The notes under the pieces: generated by a model
Database searches by the model: none
Seen by the model: the letters and a program-made list of their open reading frames with translations, nothing else
Told to the model about the DNA's origin: nothing
Origin: CAJXII01 sp965242915
GTDB lineage: Bacteria > Campylobacterota > Campylobacteria > Campylobacterales > Arcobacteraceae
Length of the DNA: 64,000 nucleotides
Assembly: GCA_965242915.1 (NCBI GenBank)
Contig: CBDETN010000027.1
Location: 427,921-491,920 of the forward strand
Reading direction: 5' to 3'
Position numbers and translations under genes: made by a program
Shown here: piece by piece, positions 1 to 7,433 of the stretch
Position numbering within the stretch: position 1 is the stretch's first letter
Layout of the letters: every line of letters starts with the position of its first letter

Positions 1-512
1 ACTGCAACACTTTGTACCCGTCCGGCGCTAAGTCCATATCTGACTTTTTTCCAAAGAAGAGGAGATAATTTATAACCAACTGCTCTATCTAAAATTCTTC
101 TGGCTTGTTGAGCATCTACAAGATTTTGATCTACCTCTCTTGGATTTTCCAATGCTTCTAAAATAGCACCTTTGGTAATCTCATGAAAAACTATTCTTTT
201 AATTGGATTCTTTTCAATTTTTAGTGCCGGGATCAAATGCCAGGCAATAGCTTCTCCCTCTCTATCCTCATCGGCTGCCAGATAGATAACCGTATCTTTT
301 TTAATTTGTTTTTTTAAATCTGCTATTACTTTTGTTTTATCTCTTGAAATCTGATATTTAGGTTTGAAATTATCTTCAGGGTCAAATCCTAATGAAGATT
401 TTGGTAAATCCCTAACATGACCCATAGAAGCCATAACAGTATAATCAGAACCTAAAAATTTTGATATTGTTCTTGCTTTTGCAGGTGATTCGACGATAAC
501 TAAATTTTTCAC
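1..512 (-). CDS. topA: DNA topoisomerase I, N-terminal part (runs off window)
   Basis: Only the first ~170 residues are present; the gene continues beyond base 1. It starts at a GTG (510-512, read on the minus strand). The encoded N-terminus reads VKNLVIVESPAKARTISKFL, the classic opening of the TOPRIM domain of type IA topoisomerases. The acidic D-E-D-R-E-G-E motif follows near residue 90, and then the AQQARRILDRAVGY segment and the SAGRVQS motif of the core domain. The enzyme relaxes negative supercoils through a tyrosine-DNA intermediate, and that tyrosine would lie outside the window. It is divergent from the desaturase gene, with ~190 bp of AT-rich spacer between them. Confidence 0.95.
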   Translation of the reverse strand, partial: MKNLVIVESPAKARTISKFLGSDYTVMASMGHVRDLPKSSLGFDPEDNFKPKYQISRDKTKVIADLKKQIKKDTVIYLAADEDREGEAIAWHLIPALKIEKNPIKRIVFHEITKGAILEALENPREVDQNLVDAQQARRILDRAVGYKLSPLLWKKVRYGLSAGRVQSVA

Positions 513-700
513 ATTTAATCCTTATTATATAGATTAGGTTGTTTTTTGAACGAAATAGTATCATAAAAAAATTTAATTTGCTTTAAGTGAACTAATTTTT
601 ATATTTTTTAAAACTTTATATTAATAATAAAAATTAAGTAATTCGTATTATAAAAGATAATTTAGATAAACTTTCTACAATTAAATTTTAAGGTATGCTT

Positions 701-1867
701 ATGACGCAGGAATATACGAGGTATGAAGATATAGATCAAGATCAACTTCAAAAAGATATTGATGAGATTAAAGAAACAATAGGTGATCCAACACAGGAAG
801 ATTTTGATCATTTATTAAAATTAGAGTTATGGGGTAGAAGTGCTACTTTTGGTGGATTTTTTCTTATTTTTGTAATTGCTGGATTTGAAATATCAGCTGG
901 TTTTAGTGGTTTATGGTTTTGGGTTTTATCTGTTATATCTGCTATTTTAATAGGTGTTGGAAATGTAGCAAGATGGGCTGATGTTACTCATCCTATTTTA
1001 CATGGTGCTTACGATAAAGTACCGGGTATTCCTTATAGATATACAAAAAAAGGTTATGCCGCCGGATGGAGAAGATATATTGATTGGTTAGATTGGATTA
1101 CACCTGATGCTTGGATGTTTGAACATAATATTATGCACCATTATCATTTAGGTGAATTCGATGACCCAGATAATGTTGAGAAAAATATGTTATGGCTTCA
1201 AAAGAAAAAAATACCAATATTTTTTAAATATGCTTTTGTATACATTTTTGCAGCATTTTGGAAGCTTGTATATTATGCTCCTAATACATTAAGAATATTA
1301 GAAAATAAAGATAGAAGAAAAAATAAAGAACCCCAAACTTTGGAATATGAGATAAGTCCATTTAAACCAAATGGATTTTTATTATGGAGAGATTATATTT
1401 TACCTTATGGTATTGTTAATTTTGCAGTGTTGCCATTTTTATTTTTTCCTTTAGGTATGGAAGCAATTTGGACTGCTTTTACAATTATAGTTATGGCTGA
1501 ATTATATGCAAATTTTCATTCATTTGCTGTAATTACTCCAAATCATTCAGCTGATGATATTTATCAATTCAGCACTCCTCATAAAACTCAAGGTGAGTAC
1601 TATTTAAGACAAATTATGGGAAGTGTAAATTATACCACTGGAAATGATTTTATCGACTTTTGTCATGGATTTTTAAATTATCAAGTGGAACATCATCTTT
1701 TCCCAGATAAAACACATTTCTTTTATCAAAAAAGTCAACCTATTGTAAAAGATATTTGTAAAAAACATAATTTAGAATATAGACAAGAAAATGTATTTAA
1801 AAGATTTCTTATGACAGTTGAATTAATGGCAGGTAAAACTAAGGTTTTAAGAGTAGAGGGAGTTTAA
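701..1867 (+). CDS. Membrane fatty acid desaturase family protein
   Basis: Integral membrane di-iron desaturase of about 388 residues. Three histidine clusters are visible: H-P-I-L-H around residue 105, HNIMHHYH around 145 and QVEHHLF around 325. Hydrophobic spans lie near residues 50-95 and 235-270. The family inserts a double bond into acyl chains using O2 and electrons from a reductase that is not seen here. An ATG six bases upstream (695) is in frame, but AAGG at 690-693 is spaced correctly only for the ATG at 701, so I chose 701. It stands alone, 60 bp before the transketolase gene. The exact substrate and position of desaturation cannot be read from the sequence. Confidence 0.85.
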   Translation: MTQEYTRYEDIDQDQLQKDIDEIKETIGDPTQEDFDHLLKLELWGRSATFGGFFLIFVIAGFEISAGFSGLWFWVLSVISAILIGVGNVARWADVTHPILHGAYDKVPGIPYRYTKKGYAAGWRRYIDWLDWITPDAWMFEHNIMHHYHLGEFDDPDNVEKNMLWLQKKKIPIFFKYAFVYIFAAFWKLVYYAPNTLRILENKDRRKNKEPQTLEYEISPFKPNGFLLWRDYILPYGIVNFAVLPFLFFPLGMEAIWTAFTIIVMAELYANFHSFAVITPNHSADDIYQFSTPHKTQGEYYLRQIMGSVNYTTGNDFIDFCHGFLNYQVEHHLFPDKTHFFYQKSQPIVKDICKKHNLEYRQENVFKRFLMTVELMAGKTKVLRVEGV

Positions 1868-1927
1868 ATTCATTTTTTACTAAAATTAGTTATAATGGCT
1901 GAATATTTAAAATAATAGGATATAAAA

Positions 1928-3868
1928 TTGTCAGAACAATTATTACAAAAACAAGCTGATACGATTAGATTTTTATCGGCTGATATGGTACAACAAGCAA
2001 ATAGCGGACATCCGGGTGCTCCGATGGGTATGGCGGATATTGTTACAGTTTTAAGCAAACACTTAAAACTTGACCCAAAAAATCAAAGCTGGTTAAATAG
2101 AGACAGATTGGTTTTTAGCGGCGGTCATGCCTCTTCAATGGTTTATTCACTTCTTCATCTTTGGGGATTTGATGTAACTATTGAAGATTTAAAGCAATTT
2201 AGACAAACAGGAAGTAGAACACCCGGGCATCCGGAATATAAACACACAGATGGTGTAGAGATTACAACAGGACCGCTTGGGCAAGGTGTTGCCAATGCTG
2301 TTGGTTTTTCAATGGCAAGTCAGTATGCTAAGTATTGTTTGAACTCTGAAACTGCTGAGGTTATCGATCATCATGTTTATTGTTTTTGTGGTGACGGCGA
2401 TATGCAAGAGGGGATTTCTTATGAAGCTTGTGCAACTGCCGGACATCAAAAACTTTCAAATTTAACTATTATATATGATTCAAATGATATTACAATAGAA
2501 GGTGATATCAGTATTGCTTGGAGTGAAGATGTAGCAAAGAGATTTGAAGCTATTAACTTTGATGTAATTACAATTGATGGTCATGACTTTGCTGCGATTG
2601 ATGAAGCTTTAACAAATAGCAGAAATAGTGATAAACCAACTTTAATCATAGCAAGAACTGCGATTGGAAAAGGTGCTGCTACAATGGAAGGAAGCCATAA
2701 AACTCACGGAAGCCCTTTAGGTGATGAAGAGTTAAGTGCTTCAAAAACTAAAGCAGGATTTAATCCTGATGAATTTTTTGTGGTAAGTGATGAGGTTAAA
2801 AATACTTTTGACAAAACTGAATCTGGAGAACTGTTAAGTAAAGCTTGGAATAAATTAGTTAAAAAAGATTTACCTTTAAGTGAACAAAATGAAACTTTAA
2901 ATGCTTTATTAAATCCTGATTATTCAAAAGTACAATATCCTGATTTTAGCGAAGTTAGTGATATAGCAACTAGAGATTCAAATCATAAAATTTTAAATGC
3001 AATTGCAAAAGCTGTTCCATCTTTTATTGGTGGAAGTGCAGATTTAGCACCTTCAAATAAAACTGAACTTTTAGGCCTTGGAGATTTTCCAAGAGGTAGA
3101 AATATTCATTTTGGTATCAAAGAACACTCAATGGCTGCAATTGTAAATGCTATGAGTATTTATGGATTATTTAGAGTATTTAGTGCAACATTCTTTATCT
3201 TTAGTGATTATTTAAAACCGGCGGCAAGAGTTGCAGCTTTATCTAATATTCCTGCTCATTTTGTATGGACTCATGATAGTATTGGAGTAGGGGAGGATGG
3301 TGCAACTCATCAACCTGTTGAGCAGTTAAGTCAATTTAGAGCATTACCAAATTTTTATACATTTAGACCGGCAGATGCAACTGAAAATGTAAAATGTTGG
3401 GAAAAAGCCCTAACTATGAACAGCCCTACTGCATTTGTATGTTCAAGACAAAAATTAAAAACTTTAAAACCAGAAGTTGAATATGGTGAAGTGGCTAATG
3501 GCGGGTATTTATTGACAAAAAGAGAAGATGCTACAGTTACACTTATGGCGTCAGGGAGTGAAGTTATGCTTTGTTTACAAACTGCTTGTCATTTGGAAGG
3601 TGATTTTGGAATAAAATGTAATATAGTTTCAGTTCCTTGTTTTGATCTGCTTTGTGAACAAGATAAAAAATATATTGATACTATTATTGACCCATCTACA
3701 ACTGTAGTTGCAGTAGAAGCTGCTACAGCAATGGAATATTACAAGTTTGCAGATCATGTAATAGGTATGGAGGGGTTTGGAGAAAGTGGACCGGCTAATG
3801 AACTTTTTGAAAAATTTGGATTTACAATTGGTAAACTTAAAGCCAAGATTAAAGATTTAGTTGGTTAA
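1928..3868 (+). CDS. tkt: Transketolase
   Basis: Full-length transketolase (646 aa) of the non-oxidative pentose phosphate pathway, moving two-carbon units between sugar phosphates with thiamine diphosphate. Visible signatures are SGHPGAPMGMA near residue 26, the TPP/metal-binding stretch G-D-G-D-M-Q-E-G near residue 155 and the pyrimidine-domain motif THDSIGVGEDGATHQP near residue 450. It starts at TTG (1928), supported by AGGA at 1917-1920 with a 7-nt spacer; no ATG gives a better N-terminus. The next gene is tpx, after a ~115-bp gap that may hold a small membrane peptide gene. Confidence 0.97.
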   Translation: MSEQLLQKQADTIRFLSADMVQQANSGHPGAPMGMADIVTVLSKHLKLDPKNQSWLNRDRLVFSGGHASSMVYSLLHLWGFDVTIEDLKQFRQTGSRTPGHPEYKHTDGVEITTGPLGQGVANAVGFSMASQYAKYCLNSETAEVIDHHVYCFCGDGDMQEGISYEACATAGHQKLSNLTIIYDSNDITIEGDISIAWSEDVAKRFEAINFDVITIDGHDFAAIDEALTNSRNSDKPTLIIARTAIGKGAATMEGSHKTHGSPLGDEELSASKTKAGFNPDEFFVVSDEVKNTFDKTESGELLSKAWNKLVKKDLPLSEQNETLNALLNPDYSKVQYPDFSEVSDIATRDSNHKILNAIAKAVPSFIGGSADLAPSNKTELLGLGDFPRGRNIHFGIKEHSMAAIVNAMSIYGLFRVFSATFFIFSDYLKPAARVAALSNIPAHFVWTHDSIGVGEDGATHQPVEQLSQFRALPNFYTFRPADATENVKCWEKALTMNSPTAFVCSRQKLKTLKPEVEYGEVANGGYLLTKREDATVTLMASGSEVMLCLQTACHLEGDFGIKCNIVSVPCFDLLCEQDKKYIDTIIDPSTTVVAVEAATAMEYYKFADHVIGMEGFGESGPANELFEKFGFTIGKLKAKIKDLVG

Positions 3869-3873
3869 GTATT

Positions 3874-4002
3874 GTGGAAGATATTAATAGTGCAGTATTT
3901 GGTGTTTCGGCCATTGCGTTATTAATTGGCATTATAGCTTATATATTGACACCGAATAAAAAAATAATAAAAAGGAAAAAAGATGGCAACAACAAATTTT
4001 AA
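3874..4002 (+). CDS. Possible 42-aa single-span membrane peptide
   Basis: An open frame with a GTG start directly follows the transketolase stop and overlaps the first 20 bases of tpx. It would encode a short acidic N-terminus, one strongly hydrophobic segment (roughly residues 10-25, FGVSAIALLIGIIAYIL) and a lysine/arginine-rich tail, the usual layout of a small inner-membrane peptide. There is no good ribosome binding site, although translation could couple to tkt. Nothing recognisable by family. It may be chance, but the clean hydrophobic-then-basic pattern in an otherwise unused gap justifies recording it. Confidence 0.3.
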   Translation: MEDINSAVFGVSAIALLIGIIAYILTPNKKIIKRKKDGNNKF

Positions 4003-4492
4003 GGGAACAGAAGTTCAATTAAGTGGAAATGATTTAAGCGTGGGTGATATGGCACCTGTGGTAACTGCAGTTGGAACTAATCTAAGTGATGTTGAGGTTG
4101 GAGGTGCTAAAGATCAAGTACAATTACTTATATCTGTACCGTCATTGGACACTGCAACTTGTGCGGCAGAAACACGAAGATTTAATCTTGAAGTTGGTGC
4201 TTTGGATATTTGTATTACAACAGTTATCTCTATGGATTTACCTTTTGCATCATCTAAATTTTGTTCAACAGAAGGTATTGATAATTTAACTGTAGTAAGT
4301 GATTTTGTTGAAAAAGACTTTGGAAAAGCTTATGGTGTACTTATGGCTGATAACAAACTAAAAGGTTTATTGGCAAGAACAATTTATGTTGTGGATAGAA
4401 GTGGTGAAATTGTTTATAAACAAATTGTTCCAGAAGTTACAGATGAGCCAAATTATGATGAGGTTCTAGAAGCTATTAAAGATGCAAGATAG
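3983..4492 (+). CDS. tpx: Thiol peroxidase (atypical 2-Cys peroxiredoxin)
   Basis: A 169-residue Tpx family protein that reduces hydroperoxides, normally recycled by thioredoxin. The peroxidatic cysteine is C60 in the segment PSLDTATC, and the resolving cysteine is C94 in SSKFC, the spacing expected for Tpx. Length is typical. AAGG lies about 8 nt before the ATG. It follows transketolase on the same strand. A weak stem-loop after the stop (about 4511-4540) could end the transcript before the nor operon. Confidence 0.95.
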   Translation: MATTNFKGTEVQLSGNDLSVGDMAPVVTAVGTNLSDVEVGGAKDQVQLLISVPSLDTATCAAETRRFNLEVGALDICITTVISMDLPFASSKFCSTEGIDNLTVVSDFVEKDFGKAYGVLMADNKLKGLLARTIYVVDRSGEIVYKQIVPEVTDEPNYDEVLEAIKDAR

Positions 4493-4510
4493 ATAATGAG
4501 TCGTTGAAAA

Positions 4511-4540
4511 ATTGAGTGAAAAACAATAAAACACTTCAAT
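4511..4540 (+). terminator. Weak stem-loop downstream of tpx
   Basis: ATTGAGTG pairs imperfectly with CACTTCAAT (one bulged base) around an AT-rich loop, followed by a pyrimidine-rich run (TTCTTTTTTC). It is a plausible but weak intrinsic terminator separating tpx from the nor operon. Confidence 0.35.
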
Positions 4541-4616
4541 TCTTCAGGTCTTTCTTTTTTCTTACAAATATTAAACTAAACTTAAAAATAGAAATTATTC
4601 AAAATAATTCAAAAAA

Positions 4617-4630
4617 TTGACATAACTCAA
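4617..4630 (+). promoter_or_regulatory. FNR/DNR-type box upstream of the nor operon
   Basis: The sequence TTGACATAACTCAA fits the TTGA-N6-TCAA core read by Crp/Fnr-family regulators; the inner bases differ from the perfect TTGAT-N4-ATCAA. Its centre is about 72 bp before the first ATG of the operon. A class II arrangement would put the start site near 4665, with GATAAACT (4651-4658) as a rough -10. The regulator gene at 14639-15271 is a good candidate to bind it. Confidence 0.7.
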
Positions 4631-4695
4631 TTTTTTTTAGTCAAAAAAGAGATAAACTTTTATTAGTTCCGTATATTAACACAAAGGATTAAATT

Positions 4696-5031
4696 ATGAT
4701 TATTTTAGATGCGCCGTTTTTGAATCTCCCAGAGATTCCACTAGATCAATTCTTACCGATATTCTTATCATCTTCCGCTGTTTTATTATTTGGACTTTTT
4801 TATGTGGCTATTTATACGCTTGTAAAAATGGGTTTTCTAAAAAATATCTATATGCCGTTTGCATATATTTTTTGGTGCCTGCAAACATATTGTATGTATT
4901 ATGTGGCCAATGCCTTAGGCAATGACCCGTTTACTGTGAAGGCTTTAATGATGGCGATGTTTGGGTATTTATTACTTCCACACCTTTGGTATCATTTAAA
5001 TCAACGATCAGAAGAAAGATACGAACAATAA
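4696..5031 (+). CDS. Unknown membrane protein, first gene of the nor operon
   Basis: A 111-residue protein I cannot assign to a named family. It has three apparent membrane spans (around residues 22-45, 52-72 and 85-100) and ends in a short charged tail. It lies 16 bp upstream of norC, directly behind an FNR-type box, so it is almost certainly co-transcribed with the nitric oxide reductase genes. Position suggests a role in NorCB assembly or membrane anchoring, but that is inference. It lacks the cytochrome and CuA motifs expected of an extra oxidase-type subunit. Confidence 0.8.
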   Translation: MIILDAPFLNLPEIPLDQFLPIFLSSSAVLLFGLFYVAIYTLVKMGFLKNIYMPFAYIFWCLQTYCMYYVANALGNDPFTVKALMMAMFGYLLLPHLWYHLNQRSEERYEQ

Positions 5032-5047
5032 AATTAAAGGAGGAAAT

Positions 5048-5716
5048 ATGTCAAAAAGAACTGTTTCAGTATGGACAGACAACCGATTCTGGGCTAGATC
5101 AGCCGGTTGGGTTACAGGTTTTGCGTCAGTATTACTAATTTGGCTTACATTTGACACATTAGGTCAAATTGCTATGGGTAATGATGATGATCTTAAAAAT
5201 GGTATAGCTAAAAGGGTTCCAGGACCTACGGTTATCAACTATAAGATCACTTATGAGATGAGTGAAAAAAGAGGTCACGAGGTGCCAGTAATTGGCGGTA
5301 AAGAGAAATTTTTTGGTAGAGATGATTACAGCGAGGAAGAAGCTGGTGCATTACTACATTTAGGAAAATTAGGAAGTCAAGCTAAGAACTGTATGAATTG
5401 TCATACATTACTTGGAAATGGTGCATACTATGCTCCAGATTTAACAAAAGCGTGGTTGGATCCTGCATGGGGACCAAATGGACCATACTTAGGAATGACA
5501 GGGAAAGATACAAAAGAGGAAGCTATGGCTGAATTTTTACAACATCCGTCACAATATCCTACACATGAAAGAATGATGCCAGATTTACAAATTACAGCTG
5601 AAGAAGCTAAAGGTTTAGTAGCATTCCTTAAACATATGAGTTCAATTGATACTAATGGTTTCCCTAGAAACTTTGGTAAAAAAGATTTAACTCTTAGACA
5701 GAAAAGGAGCAACTAA
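5048..5716 (+). CDS. norC: Nitric oxide reductase, cytochrome c subunit
   Basis: NorC, 222 residues, passes electrons to NorB for reduction of 2 NO to N2O at the inner membrane. It has an N-terminal membrane anchor (residues about 18-40) and a single heme c site, CMNCH, at 115-119. A likely methionine axial ligand lies in the RMMPDL segment near residue 175. The ribosome binding site is strong (AGGAGG about 7 nt upstream). Its stop overlaps the norB start by one base (TAATG), indicating translational coupling. Confidence 0.96.
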   Translation: MSKRTVSVWTDNRFWARSAGWVTGFASVLLIWLTFDTLGQIAMGNDDDLKNGIAKRVPGPTVINYKITYEMSEKRGHEVPVIGGKEKFFGRDDYSEEEAGALLHLGKLGSQAKNCMNCHTLLGNGAYYAPDLTKAWLDPAWGPNGPYLGMTGKDTKEEAMAEFLQHPSQYPTHERMMPDLQITAEEAKGLVAFLKHMSSIDTNGFPRNFGKKDLTLRQKRSN

Positions 5717-7137
5717 TGACAAATAGTTTAAAATGGGAAGGACAACAACTGGCAACTTGGTATTTTACAGTTGCAATGGTATTGTTTGGAGCTCAATTAC
5801 TTATGGGTCTAATTGCAGCAACACAGTATTTATATCCTAGTTTTCTTTTTGAAATCTTTGATTTTTCAACTGCAAGAATGGTTCATATCAATGCATTAGT
5901 TGTATGGATGGTTTACGCAATGGTTGGAGCTGCTTATTGGCTGCTTCCAGAAGAAACTGGTGTTGAAATTGTAGGGATTAAGATTGCTAAATTAGGATTT
6001 TGGGTTTTAACAGCTGCAGTTACTGTTGTTGTTTTAGTATATATTTTAGTTCAATACGGACCTGCAGATATGATGACAATTTGGTTTATTGGTGAGGGTC
6101 GAGAATATATCGAAGCTCCAAGATGGGCTGATATTGGTATTGCTGTTGTTTTAGTTGGATTTTTAGCACATGTATTTTTAACTGCAATGAAAGGTGAAAG
6201 AACTGGTATTGTTACTGTTCTTATGGCTGATATGATTGCACTTGTTGGTTTATATTTATGTGGTATGGGTTTTACTGACTCTATTTCTATGGACCAATTT
6301 TGGTGGTGGTGGGTAATCCATTTATGGGTTGAAGCTACATGGGAAGTTCTTGTTGGTGTATTTGCTGCTTTTGGTTTAATTAAAATTCTTGGTGCAAACA
6401 GACAAGTTGTTGAGATGTGGTTATGGATTGAAGTAGCAATGCTGTTTGGATCTGGGATCTTAGGTATGGGACATCACTATTTCTGGATTGGTACTCCTGA
6501 GTACTGGTGGGAAATTGGTGCTTTATTTAGTGCACTAGAGCCATTACCATTGGTTGCTATGTTTATTCATGTTACTTATGACTGGGGTAAACAATCAGGT
6601 ATTGCTAAAGAGGAAGGGAAAGGGAGAACTCCTATTGCTAATACTCCTGCTCTTGCTTGGTTCTTTGCAAATGCATTTGGTAACTTTTTAGGTGCTGGTG
6701 TATGGGGATTTTTCCACACATTACCGCAAGTAAATATTTATACTCACGGTACACAGTTTACTAGTGCACATGGTCACTTGGCATTCTTTGGTGCTTATGC
6801 GACTATCCTTATAGGTATATTCTATATAGCTGTACAAGGTACAAACGGTATTACAAGAATGAGAGCTACTTTTGATTCAAAAATGGCAATCGTACTTATT
6901 AACTTAGGTGTATTTGGTATGACTGTAGCACTTACAATCTCTGGTTATGGACAAGTACTAGTTGAGCGAGCAATGATGGGAGCTACTTGGGAAGCATTCT
7001 TTGTATCACAAGATGCACTTTGGTTTGTTCAAGGTCTAGGTTGGAGACTTGTAATGGGTCTAGTTACTTTAGTTGGTTTTATTTACCTAGTGAAAGATTT
7101 ACTTTCAACAGGTAAATATGCAATTCACGAAAGATAA
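5716..7137 (+). CDS. norB: Nitric oxide reductase, catalytic subunit
   Basis: NorB, 473 residues, a heme-copper-oxidase superfamily member with about twelve membrane spans that carries the heme b/b3-FeB site for NO reduction. The stretch HLWVEATWEV (around residue 205) carries the histidine and glutamate typical of NorB rather than an oxidase. GMGHHYFWIG follows (around 250), and the late histidines sit in THGTQFTSAHGHLAFFGAY (around 345-360). The paired norC gene makes this the cytochrome c-dependent (cNOR) type rather than the single-chain quinol type. A 51-codon gene follows 11 bp downstream. Confidence 0.97.
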   Translation: MTNSLKWEGQQLATWYFTVAMVLFGAQLLMGLIAATQYLYPSFLFEIFDFSTARMVHINALVVWMVYAMVGAAYWLLPEETGVEIVGIKIAKLGFWVLTAAVTVVVLVYILVQYGPADMMTIWFIGEGREYIEAPRWADIGIAVVLVGFLAHVFLTAMKGERTGIVTVLMADMIALVGLYLCGMGFTDSISMDQFWWWWVIHLWVEATWEVLVGVFAAFGLIKILGANRQVVEMWLWIEVAMLFGSGILGMGHHYFWIGTPEYWWEIGALFSALEPLPLVAMFIHVTYDWGKQSGIAKEEGKGRTPIANTPALAWFFANAFGNFLGAGVWGFFHTLPQVNIYTHGTQFTSAHGHLAFFGAYATILIGIFYIAVQGTNGITRMRATFDSKMAIVLINLGVFGMTVALTISGYGQVLVERAMMGATWEAFFVSQDALWFVQGLGWRLVMGLVTLVGFIYLVKDLLSTGKYAIHER

Positions 7138-7148
7138 GGAGATAAAAA

Positions 7149-7304
7149 ATGTTTGAACCATTTACAGATTTAGTTCCAAGTTTTTTTGGAGTGTTAAATC
7201 AATATCCGTTAGGATTAACAATTTTTCTTCACACTGTAATTATACTTCCAATGTTTTGGATTTATAAGCAAGAGAAAGAAAGATTAGAAAACGAAGCTGA
7301 GTAG
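7149..7304 (+). CDS. Small membrane peptide at the end of the nor operon
   Basis: A 51-residue open frame begins 11 bp after the norB stop, preceded by AAGGAG. It encodes an amphipathic start (MFEPFTDLVPSFF), a single hydrophobic span at about residues 20-38 and a charged tail rich in lysine and glutamate. The layout resembles small accessory subunits of heme-copper enzymes such as CcoQ, but the sequence itself is not one I can name. Tight spacing and a good ribosome binding site support it as a real gene of the nor operon. Confidence 0.75.
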   Translation: MFEPFTDLVPSFFGVLNQYPLGLTIFLHTVIILPMFWIYKQEKERLENEAE

Positions 7305-7318
7305 ATATGTAGAGATAT

Positions 7319-7341
7319 GTAACACTTATCTTGAGTGTTAC
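7319..7341 (+). terminator. Stem-loop after the nor operon
   Basis: GTAACACT and AGTGTTAC form an 8-bp stem around a 7-nt loop just after the small peptide gene. There is no strong T-run, so it may be an mRNA-end stabiliser or a weak terminator. Confidence 0.4.
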
Positions 7342-7353
7342 ACTCTTTAAGGA

Positions 7354-7394
7354 AACTTACTATTTTTTAAGATAATCTTAAAAAATAGTAAGTT
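7354..7394. repeat. Perfect 19-bp inverted repeat upstream of nirS
   Basis: Bases 7354-7372 and 7376-7394 are perfect reverse complements separated by only 3 bases (TAA). In RNA this would fold into a very stable AU-rich hairpin within the nirS leader, ending 40 bp before the nirS ATG. It could protect or punctuate a nor-nir transcript, or serve as a binding site. No TTGA-N6-TCAA box is seen between the nor genes and nirS. Confidence 0.8.
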
Positions 7395-7433
7395 AGAATT
7401 TTATTAAGTTTAACTTTAAAAAAAGGAAGAAAT

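Noticed and set aside
1870..2058. Minus-strand frame opposite the transketolase start
   Set aside because: Shadow of a strongly supported gene, no ribosome site and cysteine-rich low-complexity composition.
4696..5031. Naming the 111-aa protein NorE or NorF
   Set aside because: It has no clear cytochrome oxidase subunit III features, and I cannot recognise NorF by sequence; only the position suggests a nor role.
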